Source: an uncultured Cellvibrio sp.
Lineage (GTDB): Bacteria; Pseudomonadota; Gammaproteobacteria; Pseudomonadales; Cellvibrionaceae
Length of the DNA: 31,144 nt
NCBI GenBank assembly: GCA_946481735.1
Contig: CAMLOU010000035.1
Span: forward strand, 1-31,144
Direction of reading: 5' to 3'
How positions within the stretch are numbered: the stretch's first letter is position 1; each line of letters begins with the position of its first letter. A program made the position numbers and the translations under genes. Shown here piece by piece: positions 6,619 through 16,325 of this stretch. The notes below the pieces were generated by a model, which worked only from the letters and a program-made list of their open reading frames with translations, was not told the origin of the DNA and searched no databases.

Positions 6619-8073
6619 TTACACGTTATACGTAGACGACGCCGTATTACCACCGCGACCCGTCCAGTTGGTGTGGAAGAACTCACCGCGTGGTCTGTCG
6701 ATGCGCTCGTAGGTGTGCGCGCCGAAGAAGTCGCGTTGCGCTTGCAGCAGGTTAGCTGGCAGGCGAGCAGTGCGGAAGCCGTCGAAGTAGGTCAGTGCTG
6801 AACTGATGGTCGGTGCGGGGATGCCGTTAACAATGGCCGCCGCCGCCACACGCCGCCAACCGGCCTGGGCTGCTTCCACGGTGGTGCGGAAGTAGTCGTC
6901 CAGCAACAGGTTGCTCAGCTCCGGGTTCTTGTCGAAGGCTTCCTTGATGTTGCCGAGGAAGGACGAGCGAATAATACAGCCGCCGCGCCACATCAGGGCG
7001 ATGCCGCCGTAGTTGAGTTTCCAACCGTATTCTTTGGCTGCTTCGCGCATCAGCAAATAGCCTTGGGCGTAAGAAATAATCTTGGACGCGAAGAGCGCGT
7101 TGCGCAGGTCGTCAATCATGGCTTTCTTGTCGCCGTCAAACTTGATGGCGGGGCCGCTGATGACTTTGGACGCTTCTACGCGTTGGTCTTTCTGCGATGA
7201 CAGGCAACGCGCAAATACCGCTTCGGAGATCAGCGTCAAGGGAATACCCAGGTCCAGCGCGATCACGCCGGTCCATTTGCCGGTGCCTTTCTGGCCAGCG
7301 GTATCGAGGATCTTGTCCACCAGCGGTGCGCCGTCTTCGTCTTTAAACGCGAGGATGTCGCGGGTGATTTCGATCAGGTAGGAATCCAGTTCGCCCCGGT
7401 TCCACTCTTTAAAGACTTCGTGCATCTCGTCGGCAGACATGCCGAGCAGGTCTTTCATGATTTGGTAGGCTTCGCAGATCAGCTGCATATCGCCGTATTC
7501 AATGCCGTTGTGCACCATCTTCACAAAATGGCCGGCACCGTTCTCTCCTACCCAGTCGCAGCACGGGCTGCCGTCATCCACCTTGGCGGCGATGTCCTGG
7601 AAGATCGGCTTGACGTGGGGCCAGGCCGCCGGTGAACCACCGGGCATAATCGATGGGCCGGTCAGGGCGCCTTCTTCACCACCGGATACGCCGGTGCCGA
7701 TAAACAACAGGCCTTTGCTCTCAAGGTAGGCAGTGCGGCGGTCGGTATCGGGGTAGTGGGTGTTGCCGCCGTCGATGATGATGTCGCCCGGCTCAAGGTG
7801 GGGAATCAGTTGTTCAATAAAGTCATCTACGGCCTTACCGGCTTTTACCATCAGCATGATCTTGCGCGGCTTGGCCAGGGATTGGACCAGCTCTTCAATG
7901 GAGCGGGCGCCACGAATGCTCTTGCCCTGGGCGCGGCCTTCGATGAAGGCGTCAACTTTTTCAACGGAGCGGTTATAAGCGGTGACGGTATAGCCCTTGC
8001 TCGCCATGTTCAGGATCAGGTTTTCGCCCATGACGGCGAGCCCAACGAGGCCTATGTCAGAAAGTGGTTTCAT
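6619..8073 (-). CDS. gnd: 6-phosphogluconate dehydrogenase, decarboxylating
   Basis: 484 residues, the usual length for the long form. It oxidises 6-phosphogluconate to ribulose 5-phosphate and CO2, reducing NADP+, in the cytosolic pentose phosphate pathway. The Rossmann motif GLVGLAVMGENL lies at residues 8-19. The substrate motif GVSGGEEGALTGPSIMPGG is at 128-146. The catalytic segment GHFVKMVHNGIEYGDMQ holds the expected Lys185 and Glu192. The C-terminal arm GRGGNTASSTYNV is complete. A single-gene unit is likely: a terminator follows, and 212 bases without a gene precede it. The ribosome site is weak. The last 95 bases are duplicated at 797-891, on the far side of the pilus operon. Confidence 0.98.
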   Translation of the reverse strand: MKPLSDIGLVGLAVMGENLILNMASKGYTVTAYNRSVEKVDAFIEGRAQGKSIRGARSIEELVQSLAKPRKIMLMVKAGKAVDDFIEQLIPHLEPGDIIIDGGNTHYPDTDRRTAYLESKGLLFIGTGVSGGEEGALTGPSIMPGGSPAAWPHVKPIFQDIAAKVDDGSPCCDWVGENGAGHFVKMVHNGIEYGDMQLICEAYQIMKDLLGMSADEMHEVFKEWNRGELDSYLIEITRDILAFKDEDGAPLVDKILDTAGQKGTGKWTGVIALDLGIPLTLISEAVFARCLSSQKDQRVEASKVISGPAIKFDGDKKAMIDDLRNALFASKIISYAQGYLLMREAAKEYGWKLNYGGIALMWRGGCIIRSSFLGNIKEAFDKNPELSNLLLDDYFRTTVEAAQAGWRRVAAAAIVNGIPAPTISSALTYFDGFRTARLPANLLQAQRDFFGAHTYERIDRPRGEFFHTNWTGRGGNTASSTYNV

Positions 8074-8285
8074 AGAGAGGATGCCTGTTATCAGTGGTTG
8101 ATGTTCTCATGAGGGTTGTGGCGCTGGGCGCTCTTGTAGGGCTGCGTATTATTCAACTTTATCAACCAAAATAACAGCGCGGCGGCATAAAGTTGTCACT
8201 ATTTAATTCATTGTTTTTGCTAATAAATGTACAACCGGTCCCGCTGTTGTATTACGCGGCGGTTGCAATGGGCTGGCGAGCATAA
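8074..8285. other. Intergenic region between glgP and gnd
   Basis: This 212-base stretch between the end of glgP and the start of gnd is AT-rich. It should hold the gnd promoter, but I cannot fix its elements. I see no strong terminator for the ldhA-ATPase-glgP operon in it. Confidence 0.4.
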
Positions 8286-10790
8286 TTATCGACGGGTCTG
8301 CCAGGTGATCAGGGGATTCTCCGCCGGGATGCAAGCCTGGGGATGGGCCGGGATTACCCGTGCGGTAAAGTCGCTCAACGGGCGTTCGGGCACGGCGGCG
8401 CGAAAACGGTAGGCGTGCACGGCGCCTTCGATGTGGGACAGCAGCGTCATGGGGATAATCTGGGCCTCTTGTGGCGGGCGCGGGTCGGCCACCATCTGCA
8501 CGGCGACGGTGGCCGGATCAATCCCGCCCAGATACACCGTCAGTTCAACGGCCGGGGGATCAGATTCGGCGGCCTCAAACTCGCCGATATGGATTTCATG
8601 CCAGTGCTGGGTCAACTGGTTGCGCCAGGCTTCCAGTTGGGCCGCCAGGGCGCCCTTGTCGCGCTGCCGTTCGCGCCATCCGGCAGCGGCGGGCAAGTAA
8701 TACCGGTCCAGGTATTCGTGCATCATGCGGTTACTGCTGTAGCGGGTGGTCAACTGCGCCATGCTGGCGCGTATGGTACGGACCCAACGGCGCGGAATGC
8801 CCTCGGCATCGCGGGTGTAGAACAGCGGAATGATGTCGTTTTCCAACAGTTGATAGAGCCGTTCCGCATCCTGGTCGTCGTCTTCGTGTTCCTCTCCGTT
8901 CCCCAATGACCAGCCCACCTCCGGGTTCCAGGCTTCTGCCCACCAGCCATCCAGGCTGGACAGGTTGAGCCCGCCGTTCACCAACACCTTCATGCCGCTG
9001 GTGCCGCTGGCCTCCCAGGGGCGGCGCGGCATATTCAGCCAGACATCGACCCCCTGGACCAGATGCTGGGCCAGGGCGATGTCGTAATCTTCGATAAACA
9101 CCAGATGCTGGCTCACGTCCGGCCGCTGGATAAAGTGATACCAGGCTTGCAGGACTTGCTTGCCCACCTCATCCGCCGGATGGGCTTTGCCCGCTATCAG
9201 CAATTGCACCGGATAGCGCTCATTGCACAGCAGCCGCGCCAGGCGCTCCGGCTGGTGCAACAACAGGTCGAGGCGCTTGTATTCGGCGAAGCGCCGGGCA
9301 AATCCCAGGGTCAGGATATTGGGATCAAGGACGTTGGGGGTGGGGAGGGCGCAAACGTCCGGGGCGGTTTCATAGCGGAATTGCTCCGCCAGCCGGTGGC
9401 GGGCGTAATCCACCAGCCGGGCGCGACCGTGGCCGACCAGTTGCCAGAGCTGCTTGTCGCTGAGCTGGTCCAGTTGGCGGGTATCCAGGTCATCCAGTTC
9501 CCCTCGCCAGCGTTCGCGCCCGAACAATTGCGTCCACAGATTATCGGCTTCGATAGAGTCCCAGGTTGGAATATGAACGCCGTTGGTCACATGGCCGACG
9601 GGCACCTCGCGCTCCGGCCAGCGGGGAAACAGCGGCTGGAAGATGCGCCGGCTGACCGCGCCATGCAACCGGCTCACCCCATTGCTGTGCGCGCAGGTCT
9701 TGAGCGCCAGATAAGCCATATTAAACGGCTCTTCCGGATCATCGGGATGTGCCCGTCCCAGTCCGATCAGGCTGTCGATAGGGATACCCAGGTGCTGGGC
9801 AAATTCGCTGATATACCACTGCAGCAGCGCGATGGGGTAACGATCAAAGCCAGCCTCAACGGGGGTGTGGGTGGTGAAGACATTGCCGATCCGGGTGGCC
9901 CAGAGTCCACGCCAGAAGTCGGTCTTATGTTTTTCCGCATAGGCACGGGCGCGTTCCAGGGTCGCAAAGGCGGCGTGGCCTTCATTCAAATGGCAGACAT
10001 CAATATCCAGCCCCAGGGTTTCCACCAGCCGCCAACCGCAAATACCCAGGGCAATCTCCTGGACCAGCCTCAACTCGGTGGAACCCCCGTAGAGTTTGCT
10101 GGTAATGCCGCGATCACTCGGGCGGTTGCGCGGGTCGTTGCTGTCCAGCAGATACAACTGTATTCGGCCGATCCTGGCCTGCCACACCCGAAAGCGCACC
10201 TGGCGACAGAGGAAGCCGGTGTCGATATGCAGCCAGCTGCCATCGGCGCCTTGCAGTGGTTGCAAGGGCAGGCTGCCGGGATCGTTATATAAATAGGTTT
10301 CCTGTTGCCAGCCGTCGCGCGTCAGGCTTTGCCGGAAATAGCCCTCCTGGTACAGCAAGCCGATGCCCACCAGAGGTACACCCAGGTCGCTGGCGGTCTT
10401 TAAGTAATCCCCGGCCAGGATACCCAGGCCACCGGCGTAAAGCGGCAGGGCATCACACACACCGAACTCCATACTGAAATAGGCGATGCCGCGCACCGGC
10501 TGGTCGGGATAGTGGCGGCTGTACCAGGCTGGCCCGTCGAGATAGTGGCGGCGCGCCGTGACCAGACTATCCAGTTGAGCCACAAACGCCGGGTCCCCGG
10601 CCAGGCGGGCCAGATCGGCATCACTGGTCAGTTGCAGGACGCTCACCGGGTTGTGGGTGTGGTCCCAGACTTCGCTGTTGATCTGTTGCCAGAGCTCGTC
10701 GCCGCCGTGGTTCCAGCTCCAGCAGAGGTCGGCCGCCAGCTCATTCAGGATGGCCAGGGGTTCGGGCAGCGGGCGATCAAAAGTGGACAT
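8286..10790 (-). CDS. glgP: Alpha-glucan (glycogen/maltodextrin) phosphorylase, GT35, DUF3417 type
   Basis: 834 residues from ATG 10790. An upstream ATG (10862) is less likely because the chosen one has a clear CGGGAG nine bases before it and overlaps the ATPase gene by only 14 bases. The enzyme releases glucose 1-phosphate from alpha-1,4-glucans using pyridoxal phosphate. The first part (PEPLAILNELAADLCWSWNH) is the DUF3417 domain of the short Thermotoga/actinobacterial phosphorylase class. YFSMEFGVCDALPLYAGGLG and LNEGHAAFATLERAR are active-site regions. The cofactor lysine lies in EASGTSGMKVLVNGGLNLS. The gene ends the ldhA-ATPase-phosphorylase operon, which points to use of stored or imported glucan under fermentative conditions. 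Confidence 0.95.
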   Translation of the reverse strand: MSTFDRPLPEPLAILNELAADLCWSWNHGGDELWQQINSEVWDHTHNPVSVLQLTSDADLARLAGDPAFVAQLDSLVTARRHYLDGPAWYSRHYPDQPVRGIAYFSMEFGVCDALPLYAGGLGILAGDYLKTASDLGVPLVGIGLLYQEGYFRQSLTRDGWQQETYLYNDPGSLPLQPLQGADGSWLHIDTGFLCRQVRFRVWQARIGRIQLYLLDSNDPRNRPSDRGITSKLYGGSTELRLVQEIALGICGWRLVETLGLDIDVCHLNEGHAAFATLERARAYAEKHKTDFWRGLWATRIGNVFTTHTPVEAGFDRYPIALLQWYISEFAQHLGIPIDSLIGLGRAHPDDPEEPFNMAYLALKTCAHSNGVSRLHGAVSRRIFQPLFPRWPEREVPVGHVTNGVHIPTWDSIEADNLWTQLFGRERWRGELDDLDTRQLDQLSDKQLWQLVGHGRARLVDYARHRLAEQFRYETAPDVCALPTPNVLDPNILTLGFARRFAEYKRLDLLLHQPERLARLLCNERYPVQLLIAGKAHPADEVGKQVLQAWYHFIQRPDVSQHLVFIEDYDIALAQHLVQGVDVWLNMPRRPWEASGTSGMKVLVNGGLNLSSLDGWWAEAWNPEVGWSLGNGEEHEDDDQDAERLYQLLENDIIPLFYTRDAEGIPRRWVRTIRASMAQLTTRYSSNRMMHEYLDRYYLPAAAGWRERQRDKGALAAQLEAWRNQLTQHWHEIHIGEFEAAESDPPAVELTVYLGGIDPATVAVQMVADPRPPQEAQIIPMTLLSHIEGAVHAYRFRAAVPERPLSDFTARVIPAHPQACIPAENPLITWQTRR

Positions 10791-13545
10791 GGCCAGGTAC
10801 TCCCGGTTGATGAAGCGACCAGCGCCGGTGAGCATGGCGCAGCCACGCCTTCTCAAGCTCAACCAGCAGCAGGATAGGACTGGTGGCCGCCACCAGGATC
10901 AGCCAATGGGCCGGCGCCAGTGGGGCGAGGGAAAACACCTCCTGGCTCAACGGCCAATAGGTAAAGGCAAGCTGCATGACCGCGACCAGGGCAATGCTCA
11001 AGAGTGCCGGCCCACTGCCAGCCCAATAACGCCGGTGCCAGATCGCATCGTGCAGGCTGCGCGCGGTCAGCAGGTAAAACGCTTCGAAGCACACCAGTGC
11101 GTTCACCGCCACGCAACGTGCCAGCTCGATATCGCCGGTGCTCTGCAACTGCCAGCGGAACAGCAGAAAGATAGTCGCCGCACCTATACCGCCCACCAGC
11201 ATCACCCGGTACAACAGCCGGGGGGTCAGCAACCCTTGATGGCGTGGGCGGGGCGGGCGTTGCATCAGGTTGGCTTCCGGGGACTCAAAGGCCAGCGCCA
11301 GGGTGAGGGTGACCGCGGTGATCATGTTGACCCACAGGATTTGTGCGGGGGTAATCGGCAATAACCAGCCGAACAGGATGGCCAGCAGGATCACGCTGGC
11401 CTCTGCCAGGCTGGTGGGCAGGATGAAGACGATGGATTTGACGATGTTGTCATGAATCCTGCGCCCTTCGGCGACCGCGCCAACAATGGTGGCAAAGTTG
11501 TCATCCGTCAGCACAAACGCGGCGGCGTCGCGCGCGGCATCGGTACCTTTCTGGCCCATGGCAATGCCGATATCCGCCTGGCGCAGGGCGGGCGCGTCGT
11601 TGACCCCGTCACCGGTCATGGCCAGGGTGTGTCGGTGTGCCTGCAGCGCTTGCACTAACTGCAATTTATTGGCCGGGCTGGTGCGCGCGAAGATGGACAC
11701 CTTCTCCGCCAGCGCCGGTAAATCCTGCGGCGCAACCTGGTCCAGTTCGGCCCCGGTCACCACCCGATCCGCTGCCAGGCCCAGCTCCCGCCCGATCACT
11801 GCTGCAGTGGTCGGGTTATCGCCGGTAATCATCAGCACGCGAATACCCGCTTGCTGGCATTGGGCGATGGCCGCTACTGCCTCCGCACGGGGTGGATCAC
11901 TGATGCCCACCAGCGCCACCATCACCAGACCGCCCGCAGTTACCTGATCGTGGTGCAACTGGCTGGCATTGTCAGCAGCAGCTTTGTTCGCCAGGGCGAG
12001 CACCCGCATGCCCTGGTTGGTCAGGAAGTTCACCTCGGCTTCCCAGTAATGTTTGTCGAGCGGCTCGATACCGCGCGGGCCCCATTGGTAGCGACACAGG
12101 TGCAGCAGTTGGTCCGGCGCACCTTTGATAGCGATCTCCCGGGCGCCATTTGCCATCTGGTGCAGGCTGGCCATGTAGCGTTTTTCAGTTTCAAACGGCA
12201 GGGTGTCCAGGCGCGGTCGACGTCGGGCATGGTCCGCCGCATTGAGCCCCTGCTTGAGTGCCAGCACATGGAGCGCTGCCTCGGTGGGATCGCCATGGAT
12301 ATTCCAGTCGCCGTCGTCTTCGGTCACATTGGCGTCGTTGCACGACAGGGCAATACCGCAGGCGGTATTCAGCTGTTGCTGTTCGTCCTCGCTGGGCGAG
12401 CGGCCATGGTGATGCTGGATGTCGCCGATGGGCGCATAGCCCTCACCGCTGATGGTGAAACGGGCTGTGCTGGTCACCAGCAACCGCGCGGTCATGGCGT
12501 TGGCGGTGAGGGTGCCGGTTTTATCGGAACAGATCACGTCCACCGCGCCGAGCACTTCAACCGCCGGCAAGCGGCGCACCAGCGCATGCTTGCGCGCCAT
12601 GCGTTCCACCCCCATGGCCAGGGTAATGGTGACGATAGCGGGCAAGCCTTCCGGGATGGCGGCCACCGCGATGCCGATGGCGCCCTGAAACATCGCCGCT
12701 AGACTGTAATCGCGGACGAGGAAACCAAACACGGCGGTAGCCGCTGTAACCAACAGGATCACCAGGGTCAACTGGCGCGCCAGCTGCGCCAATTGCCGTT
12801 GCAGTGGCGTTTCCGGCAGGGATACCTGTTGTACCAGTTCACTGATCTGGCCGATCTGGGTGCGGCTGGCGGTATGGGTCACCAGGCCACGGGCTGTGCC
12901 GAAGGTCACCATGGTGCCCATATAGGCCATGGTGCGTCGTTCGGCCAGCGGGGTGTCCAGGGGCACAGCGTCCACGCTTTTTTCCGTGGGTTGGGACTCA
13001 CCGGTGAGCATGGCTTCATCGCAGTGCAGCGACTTGTTATAAAACAGGCGCATGTCCGCCGGCACGCGGTCGCCAGCCTGGAGCGTCACCACATCGCCGG
13101 GCACCAGCAGCTGGCTGTCCAGGGTGAAGCTCTGGCCGTCGCGCATCACCAGGCACTGGCTCTTGCTCAGGCGCAGGATGCTGCGCAAGGCCGCTTCGGC
13201 CTTGCCTTCCTGGATAAACCCGATGGTGGCGTTGATCAGCACCACCGCCATGATCACCCCGGCGTCGACCCAATGCTGGATAAGGCTGCTGATCAGGGCG
13301 CTGGTGAGTAGCACGTAGATAAACAGGTTGTGGAATTGATGCAACCAGCGCCGCCAGGCGGGGGTCGGCGGGTTGGCGGGCAAGCGGTTTTCACCCCAGC
13401 GAATGCGCCGGCGATAGGCTTCTGTGGCCGATAACCCGACATCGCTCGATGCCAGCTGCGCGAACAGGTCTGCCGGGGTTCGGGCGTGGGCGTCTGGCAA
13501 TGGCGGGGCGTCAGCCGGTAACTCGGGAGGCAGAGAGCGGTTCAT
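10777..13545 (-). CDS. P2-type cation-transporting ATPase
   Basis: 922 residues. It pumps cations across the inner membrane at the cost of ATP. The order is typical: N-terminal cation-ATPase domain (about 20-90), two membrane helices, actuator domain with LTGES, helix 4 with [16 protein letters not shown], the phosphorylation motif DKTGTLT, nucleotide domain with KGAPDQLL, hinge [12 protein letters not shown], then six C-terminal helices with [10 protein letters not shown] and [16 protein letters not shown]. This is the P2 (SERCA/PMCA-like) pattern. The substrate (Ca2+, Na+, K+ or Mg2+) cannot be fixed from sequence. It starts 2 bases after the ldhA stop and overlaps glgP, so it is translationally coupled to both neighbours. 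Confidence 0.95.
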   Translation of the reverse strand: MNRSLPPELPADAPPLPDAHARTPADLFAQLASSDVGLSATEAYRRRIRWGENRLPANPPTPAWRRWLHQFHNLFIYVLLTSALISSLIQHWVDAGVIMAVVLINATIGFIQEGKAEAALRSILRLSKSQCLVMRDGQSFTLDSQLLVPGDVVTLQAGDRVPADMRLFYNKSLHCDEAMLTGESQPTEKSVDAVPLDTPLAERRTMAYMGTMVTFGTARGLVTHTASRTQIGQISELVQQVSLPETPLQRQLAQLARQLTLVILLVTAATAVFGFLVRDYSLAAMFQGAIGIAVAAIPEGLPAIVTITLAMGVERMARKHALVRRLPAVEVLGAVDVICSDKTGTLTANAMTARLLVTSTARFTISGEGYAPIGDIQHHHGRSPSEDEQQQLNTACGIALSCNDANVTEDDGDWNIHGDPTEAALHVLALKQGLNAADHARRRPRLDTLPFETEKRYMASLHQMANGAREIAIKGAPDQLLHLCRYQWGPRGIEPLDKHYWEAEVNFLTNQGMRVLALANKAAADNASQLHHDQVTAGGLVMVALVGISDPPRAEAVAAIAQCQQAGIRVLMITGDNPTTAAVIGRELGLAADRVVTGAELDQVAPQDLPALAEKVSIFARTSPANKLQLVQALQAHRHTLAMTGDGVNDAPALRQADIGIAMGQKGTDAARDAAAFVLTDDNFATIVGAVAEGRRIHDNIVKSIVFILPTSLAEASVILLAILFGWLLPITPAQILWVNMITAVTLTLALAFESPEANLMQRPPRPRHQGLLTPRLLYRVMLVGGIGAATIFLLFRWQLQSTGDIELARCVAVNALVCFEAFYLLTARSLHDAIWHRRYWAGSGPALLSIALVAVMQLAFTYWPLSQEVFSLAPLAPAHWLILVAATSPILLLVELEKAWLRHAHRRWSLHQPGVPGHVHF

Positions 13546-13547
13546 GG

Positions 13548-14537
13548 TTAATCCACGCAGCAGATCCGGTCCAGTTCGCCGCGCGCAAAGTGGCTGATGT
13601 TGGCCAGGGTCACGCGGGCGATGGCGGTCAGGGCTTCCCGGGTAAAGAATGCCTGGTGCCCGGTAATCACGACATTGGGGAAGGTCAGCAGGCGGGCGAA
13701 TACATCGTCCTGCAGCAGATTGTTGGAGTAATCCTCGAAGAACAACCTGGCTTCTTCCTCGTACACATCCAGCCCCAGATAACCAATCTTGCGCGACTTC
13801 AAGCCGGCGATAACCGCGCGTGTATCGATCAGCCCGCCGCGCCCGGTGTTAATCAGCATCACCCCATCTTTCATGGCCTTGACAGTTTCGGTATTGATCA
13901 GATGGTGGGTAGCGGGGGTGAGTGGGCAGTGGAGGGAGATGATATCGGCCTGAAACCAGATGTCGTCGCGGGCGAGATAACGAACTCCCCGCTCAACAAG
14001 TGCCGGGTTGACCACCGGGTCGTACGCAATGACCTGGCAACCCATGCCCAGCAGGATGTTGGCCAGCACCTCGCCGATCTTGCCGGTGCCGATGATGGCG
14101 ACCGTCTTCTGGTACATATCAAAGCCGAGCAAACCGTTGAGGGAAAAGTCGTTCTCGTGCACGCGATAGTGGGCGCGGTGCAGGTGGCGGTTGAGCATCA
14201 GCATCAGGCCCAGCGCATGTTCAGCCACCGCGTGGGGCGAATAATCAGGCACGCGCGCCACGGTGATGCCCAGGTCTCTGGCGGCGGTCATATCCACCTG
14301 ATTGAAACCGGCACAGCGCAGGGCAACGAGGCGAACCCCCTGTTTGGCCAGCACCTTCAGGGTGGCGGCATCAAGGATGTCGTTAACAAAGCAGCATACG
14401 GCGTCGCAGCCTTGAGCGAGCAATGCGCTCTGCTTATTTGCGGCGGCTTCGTGGAAGATCAGTGTATGGCCCTGGGTATTGGCCGCTGTCAAATACTCCA
14501 CGTCATAGGCTTTACTGCTGAAGACGGCGACTTTCAT
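13548..14537 (-). CDS. ldhA: Fermentative D-lactate dehydrogenase
   Basis: 329 residues, the usual LdhA length. It reduces pyruvate to D-lactate with NADH in the cytosol. The cofactor motif GTGKIG is at residues 150-155. Catalytic residues of the D-2-hydroxyacid dehydrogenase family are visible: Arg233 in NTGRGGLID, Glu in DVYEEE (260-262) and His294 in TGHQAFF. The N-terminal substrate domain has RCAGFNQVD, as in E. coli LdhA. It is the first gene of the operon with the P-type ATPase and the phosphorylase. An FNR/Anr-like box about 73 bases upstream fits control by oxygen. Confidence 0.96.
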   Translation of the reverse strand: MKVAVFSSKAYDVEYLTAANTQGHTLIFHEAAANKQSALLAQGCDAVCCFVNDILDAATLKVLAKQGVRLVALRCAGFNQVDMTAARDLGITVARVPDYSPHAVAEHALGLMLMLNRHLHRAHYRVHENDFSLNGLLGFDMYQKTVAIIGTGKIGEVLANILLGMGCQVIAYDPVVNPALVERGVRYLARDDIWFQADIISLHCPLTPATHHLINTETVKAMKDGVMLINTGRGGLIDTRAVIAGLKSRKIGYLGLDVYEEEARLFFEDYSNNLLQDDVFARLLTFPNVVITGHQAFFTREALTAIARVTLANISHFARGELDRICCVD

Positions 14538-14768
14538 AAGCGGCTTCCACCCGGTGATTGTAAGGACCTTCGGGGGAGTCTAGAGCAAGCGCCTGCGCGG
14601 TTATTGATGCAGGACAAAAAAGCGCGCAATGGCCAGTATTTTGGCGGCTAAGTGCATGATGTGGTGGCGAATCATCGCCGGGGGGCGAGGTGTTGCGCAC
14701 GCTGTAACGGGTAGAGTGCGCACCAACTGCTAGACTCAAGGAGATATTCGGGTTACGGGGTAACGAAC
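14538..14768. other. Divergent promoter region, ldhA / chemoreceptor
   Basis: Apart from the FNR-like box this 231-base region holds two inverted repeats: GGCGA-N4-TCGCC (14666-14679) and TGCGCAC-N15-GTGCGCA (14694-14722). The second lies directly upstream of the receptor gene and could be an operator or a leader hairpin. A GGGG eight bases before 14769 serves as a likely ribosome site for the receptor. Confidence 0.45.
14579..14617 (-). promoter_or_regulatory. FNR/Anr-like box and possible -10 ahead of ldhA
   Basis: On the minus strand TTGTC-CTGC-ATCAA (14617-14604) matches 8 of 10 conserved positions of the FNR/Anr consensus TTGAT-N4-ATCAA. A possible -10, TCTAGA (14584-14579), would place the start near 14569-14572 and centre the box near -40, the classical activating position. 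The half-site TTGTC is imperfect, so this is a candidate only. Confidence 0.5.
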
Positions 14769-16325
14769 ATGCTTTCCGATAACTACAAAAAACACCTGAC
14801 ACTGGTTTGTATCATCGCCCTTCAGTTGCTGGCCTGGCTGGTCGGGTTGCCCTTGTGGCTGACGATTACCGGCGTATCGGTGGCGCTGGCGGTGCTGTTG
14901 TATTGGCCCGCGCAGCACAGACCGGAGGCCGGGACGACGACCGAGTCGGCTACGCTTACGCGCATGGCAGACCGGGTGTCTGCCGCGACGTCCAAGATGG
15001 CCACCGGGGCGGCGGAAGTCTCGTTTTATATCGATGGCCTGGTGAAAGACATCAAACACAGCGCGGACGACAGTGGTGAGATCGTCAATGCCGGGCGCAA
15101 CCTGGCCAGTACCAGCGCGCAGATGAGCGGCAACCTGCACACCATTACCAAGACCATCGAACAAACCGCCCGGGCCTGCCAGGATGCCGATGCACGCCTG
15201 AAACTGGGGGTGACCAACATCCATCAATTGGGGGAGTCAGTCACCCGGGTAGCGGGGCAGTTGCAACAACTCCAGACCAGCGCCGACAACATCCAGCGCA
15301 TTACCGATGTCATCAAAGGCGTGGCGGAACAGACCAACCTGCTGGCACTGAATGCGGCTATCGAGGCCGCGCGGGCCGGCGACCAGGGGCGCGGCTTTGC
15401 GGTGGTGGCGGACGAGGTGCGCGCCCTGGCGGGCAAGACGCAGGGTGCGACCCGGGATATTGCAGCAATGCTGGGCTCAATCCGCACCCAAAGCCAGGAG
15501 GTCGGGGCGTTAATGAGTGGCTTGCAGCACTCCAGCGATCAGGTAAAACAGGAACTGCAACAGGCGGCGGAGGGCTTTGAACAGGTCAACAGCGAGATCA
15601 GTAAATCCTCCGCCGCGCTGGGTTCGATTGAGCAGGCCGGCAGCGGGCTGGAAGACACCAGCGAGCGCATCAGCCAATCCATCAACAGTATCAGTAATGC
15701 CTTGGGTGCTATTGAACAAAAGAGCAGCACCATCGCCAAGCGCGCCCTGGAGGTGTCCGAAGAAACCGAGACCATCTACAGCGACCTGGCCGATGTCAGC
15801 GACACGGTGTTCTTCATGCCGATCCTGCGCGAAGCCCAACAGGCGGCGGCGAGTATCGGCAAATTATTTGAGCAGGCCATTGCCGAGGGACGCCTGACCC
15901 AGGCGCAGGTTTTTTCACAGGAATACAAACCGATTCCCAACACCAACCCACCGAAATACCACACGCCCTACGACGACTTTACTGACCAGCATTTCCCCGC
16001 CATACAGGAGCCGATCCTCACCCGCCATCCCGGCGTGCTGTTTGCCGGTGGTGTGGATGTGAAGGGATATTTTCCGACCCACAACAAAAAATTCTCGCAG
16101 CCGCTGACGGGCAAATACGAAAAGGATTTATTGAGCAATCGCACCAAGCGAATCTTCAGTGATCGCACCGGCAGCCGTTGCGGTGCTAATACCCAACCGA
16201 TGTTGTTGCAGACCTATAAGCGGGACACCGGGGAAGTGATGCACGATTTGTCGGTGCCGATTATGGTCAACGGCAGGCATTGGGGTGGTTTCCGTATCGG
16301 TTTTAAACCGGATACGTCACGTTAA
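14769..16325 (+). CDS. Chemoreceptor with C-terminal sensory domain
   Basis: 518 residues. Two membrane helices (about 10-26 and 29-46) form a hairpin with almost no periplasmic loop. The signalling domain follows, with the conserved tip [20 protein letters not shown] and [18 protein letters not shown] at about 187-222. After the coiled coil comes an extra domain (about 355-518) with [32 protein letters not shown] and [17 protein letters not shown]. That last pattern is the closing part of a single PAS/Cache-like sensor fold. Sensing is thus probably in the cytoplasm, behind the signalling tip. The gene diverges from ldhA and overlaps the end of the convergent exonuclease gene by 9 bases. The ligand is unknown. 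Confidence 0.93.
   Translation: MLSDNYKKHLTLVCIIALQLLAWLVGLPLWLTITGVSVALAVLLYWPAQHRPEAGTTTESATLTRMADRVSAATSKMATGAAEVSFYIDGLVKDIKHSADDSGEIVNAGRNLASTSAQMSGNLHTITKTIEQTARACQDADARLKLGVTNIHQLGESVTRVAGQLQQLQTSADNIQRITDVIKGVAEQTNLLALNAAIEAARAGDQGRGFAVVADEVRALAGKTQGATRDIAAMLGSIRTQSQEVGALMSGLQHSSDQVKQELQQAAEGFEQVNSEISKSSAALGSIEQAGSGLEDTSERISQSINSISNALGAIEQKSSTIAKRALEVSEETETIYSDLADVSDTVFFMPILREAQQAAASIGKLFEQAIAEGRLTQAQVFSQEYKPIPNTNPPKYHTPYDDFTDQHFPAIQEPILTRHPGVLFAGGVDVKGYFPTHNKKFSQPLTGKYEKDLLSNRTKRIFSDRTGSRCGANTQPMLLQTYKRDTGEVMHDLSVPIMVNGRHWGGFRIGFKPDTSR

Noticed and set aside
6200..6686. Two overlapping open frames of 89 and 133 codons on the minus strand
   Set aside because: They run through the riboswitch, the CRP palindrome and the gnd terminator, so they are not genes.
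9063..10292. Open frame of 409 codons on the plus strand
   Set aside because: It lies entirely antisense to glgP, whose protein is well conserved; GC-rich genes give such mirror frames. No recognisable domain.
11851..12702. Open frame of 283 codons on the plus strand
   Set aside because: Antisense to the P-type ATPase, including its phosphorylation motif; no domain or ribosome site.
13449..14651. Open frame of 400 codons on the plus strand
   Set aside because: Antisense to ldhA; low-complexity composition and no family match.
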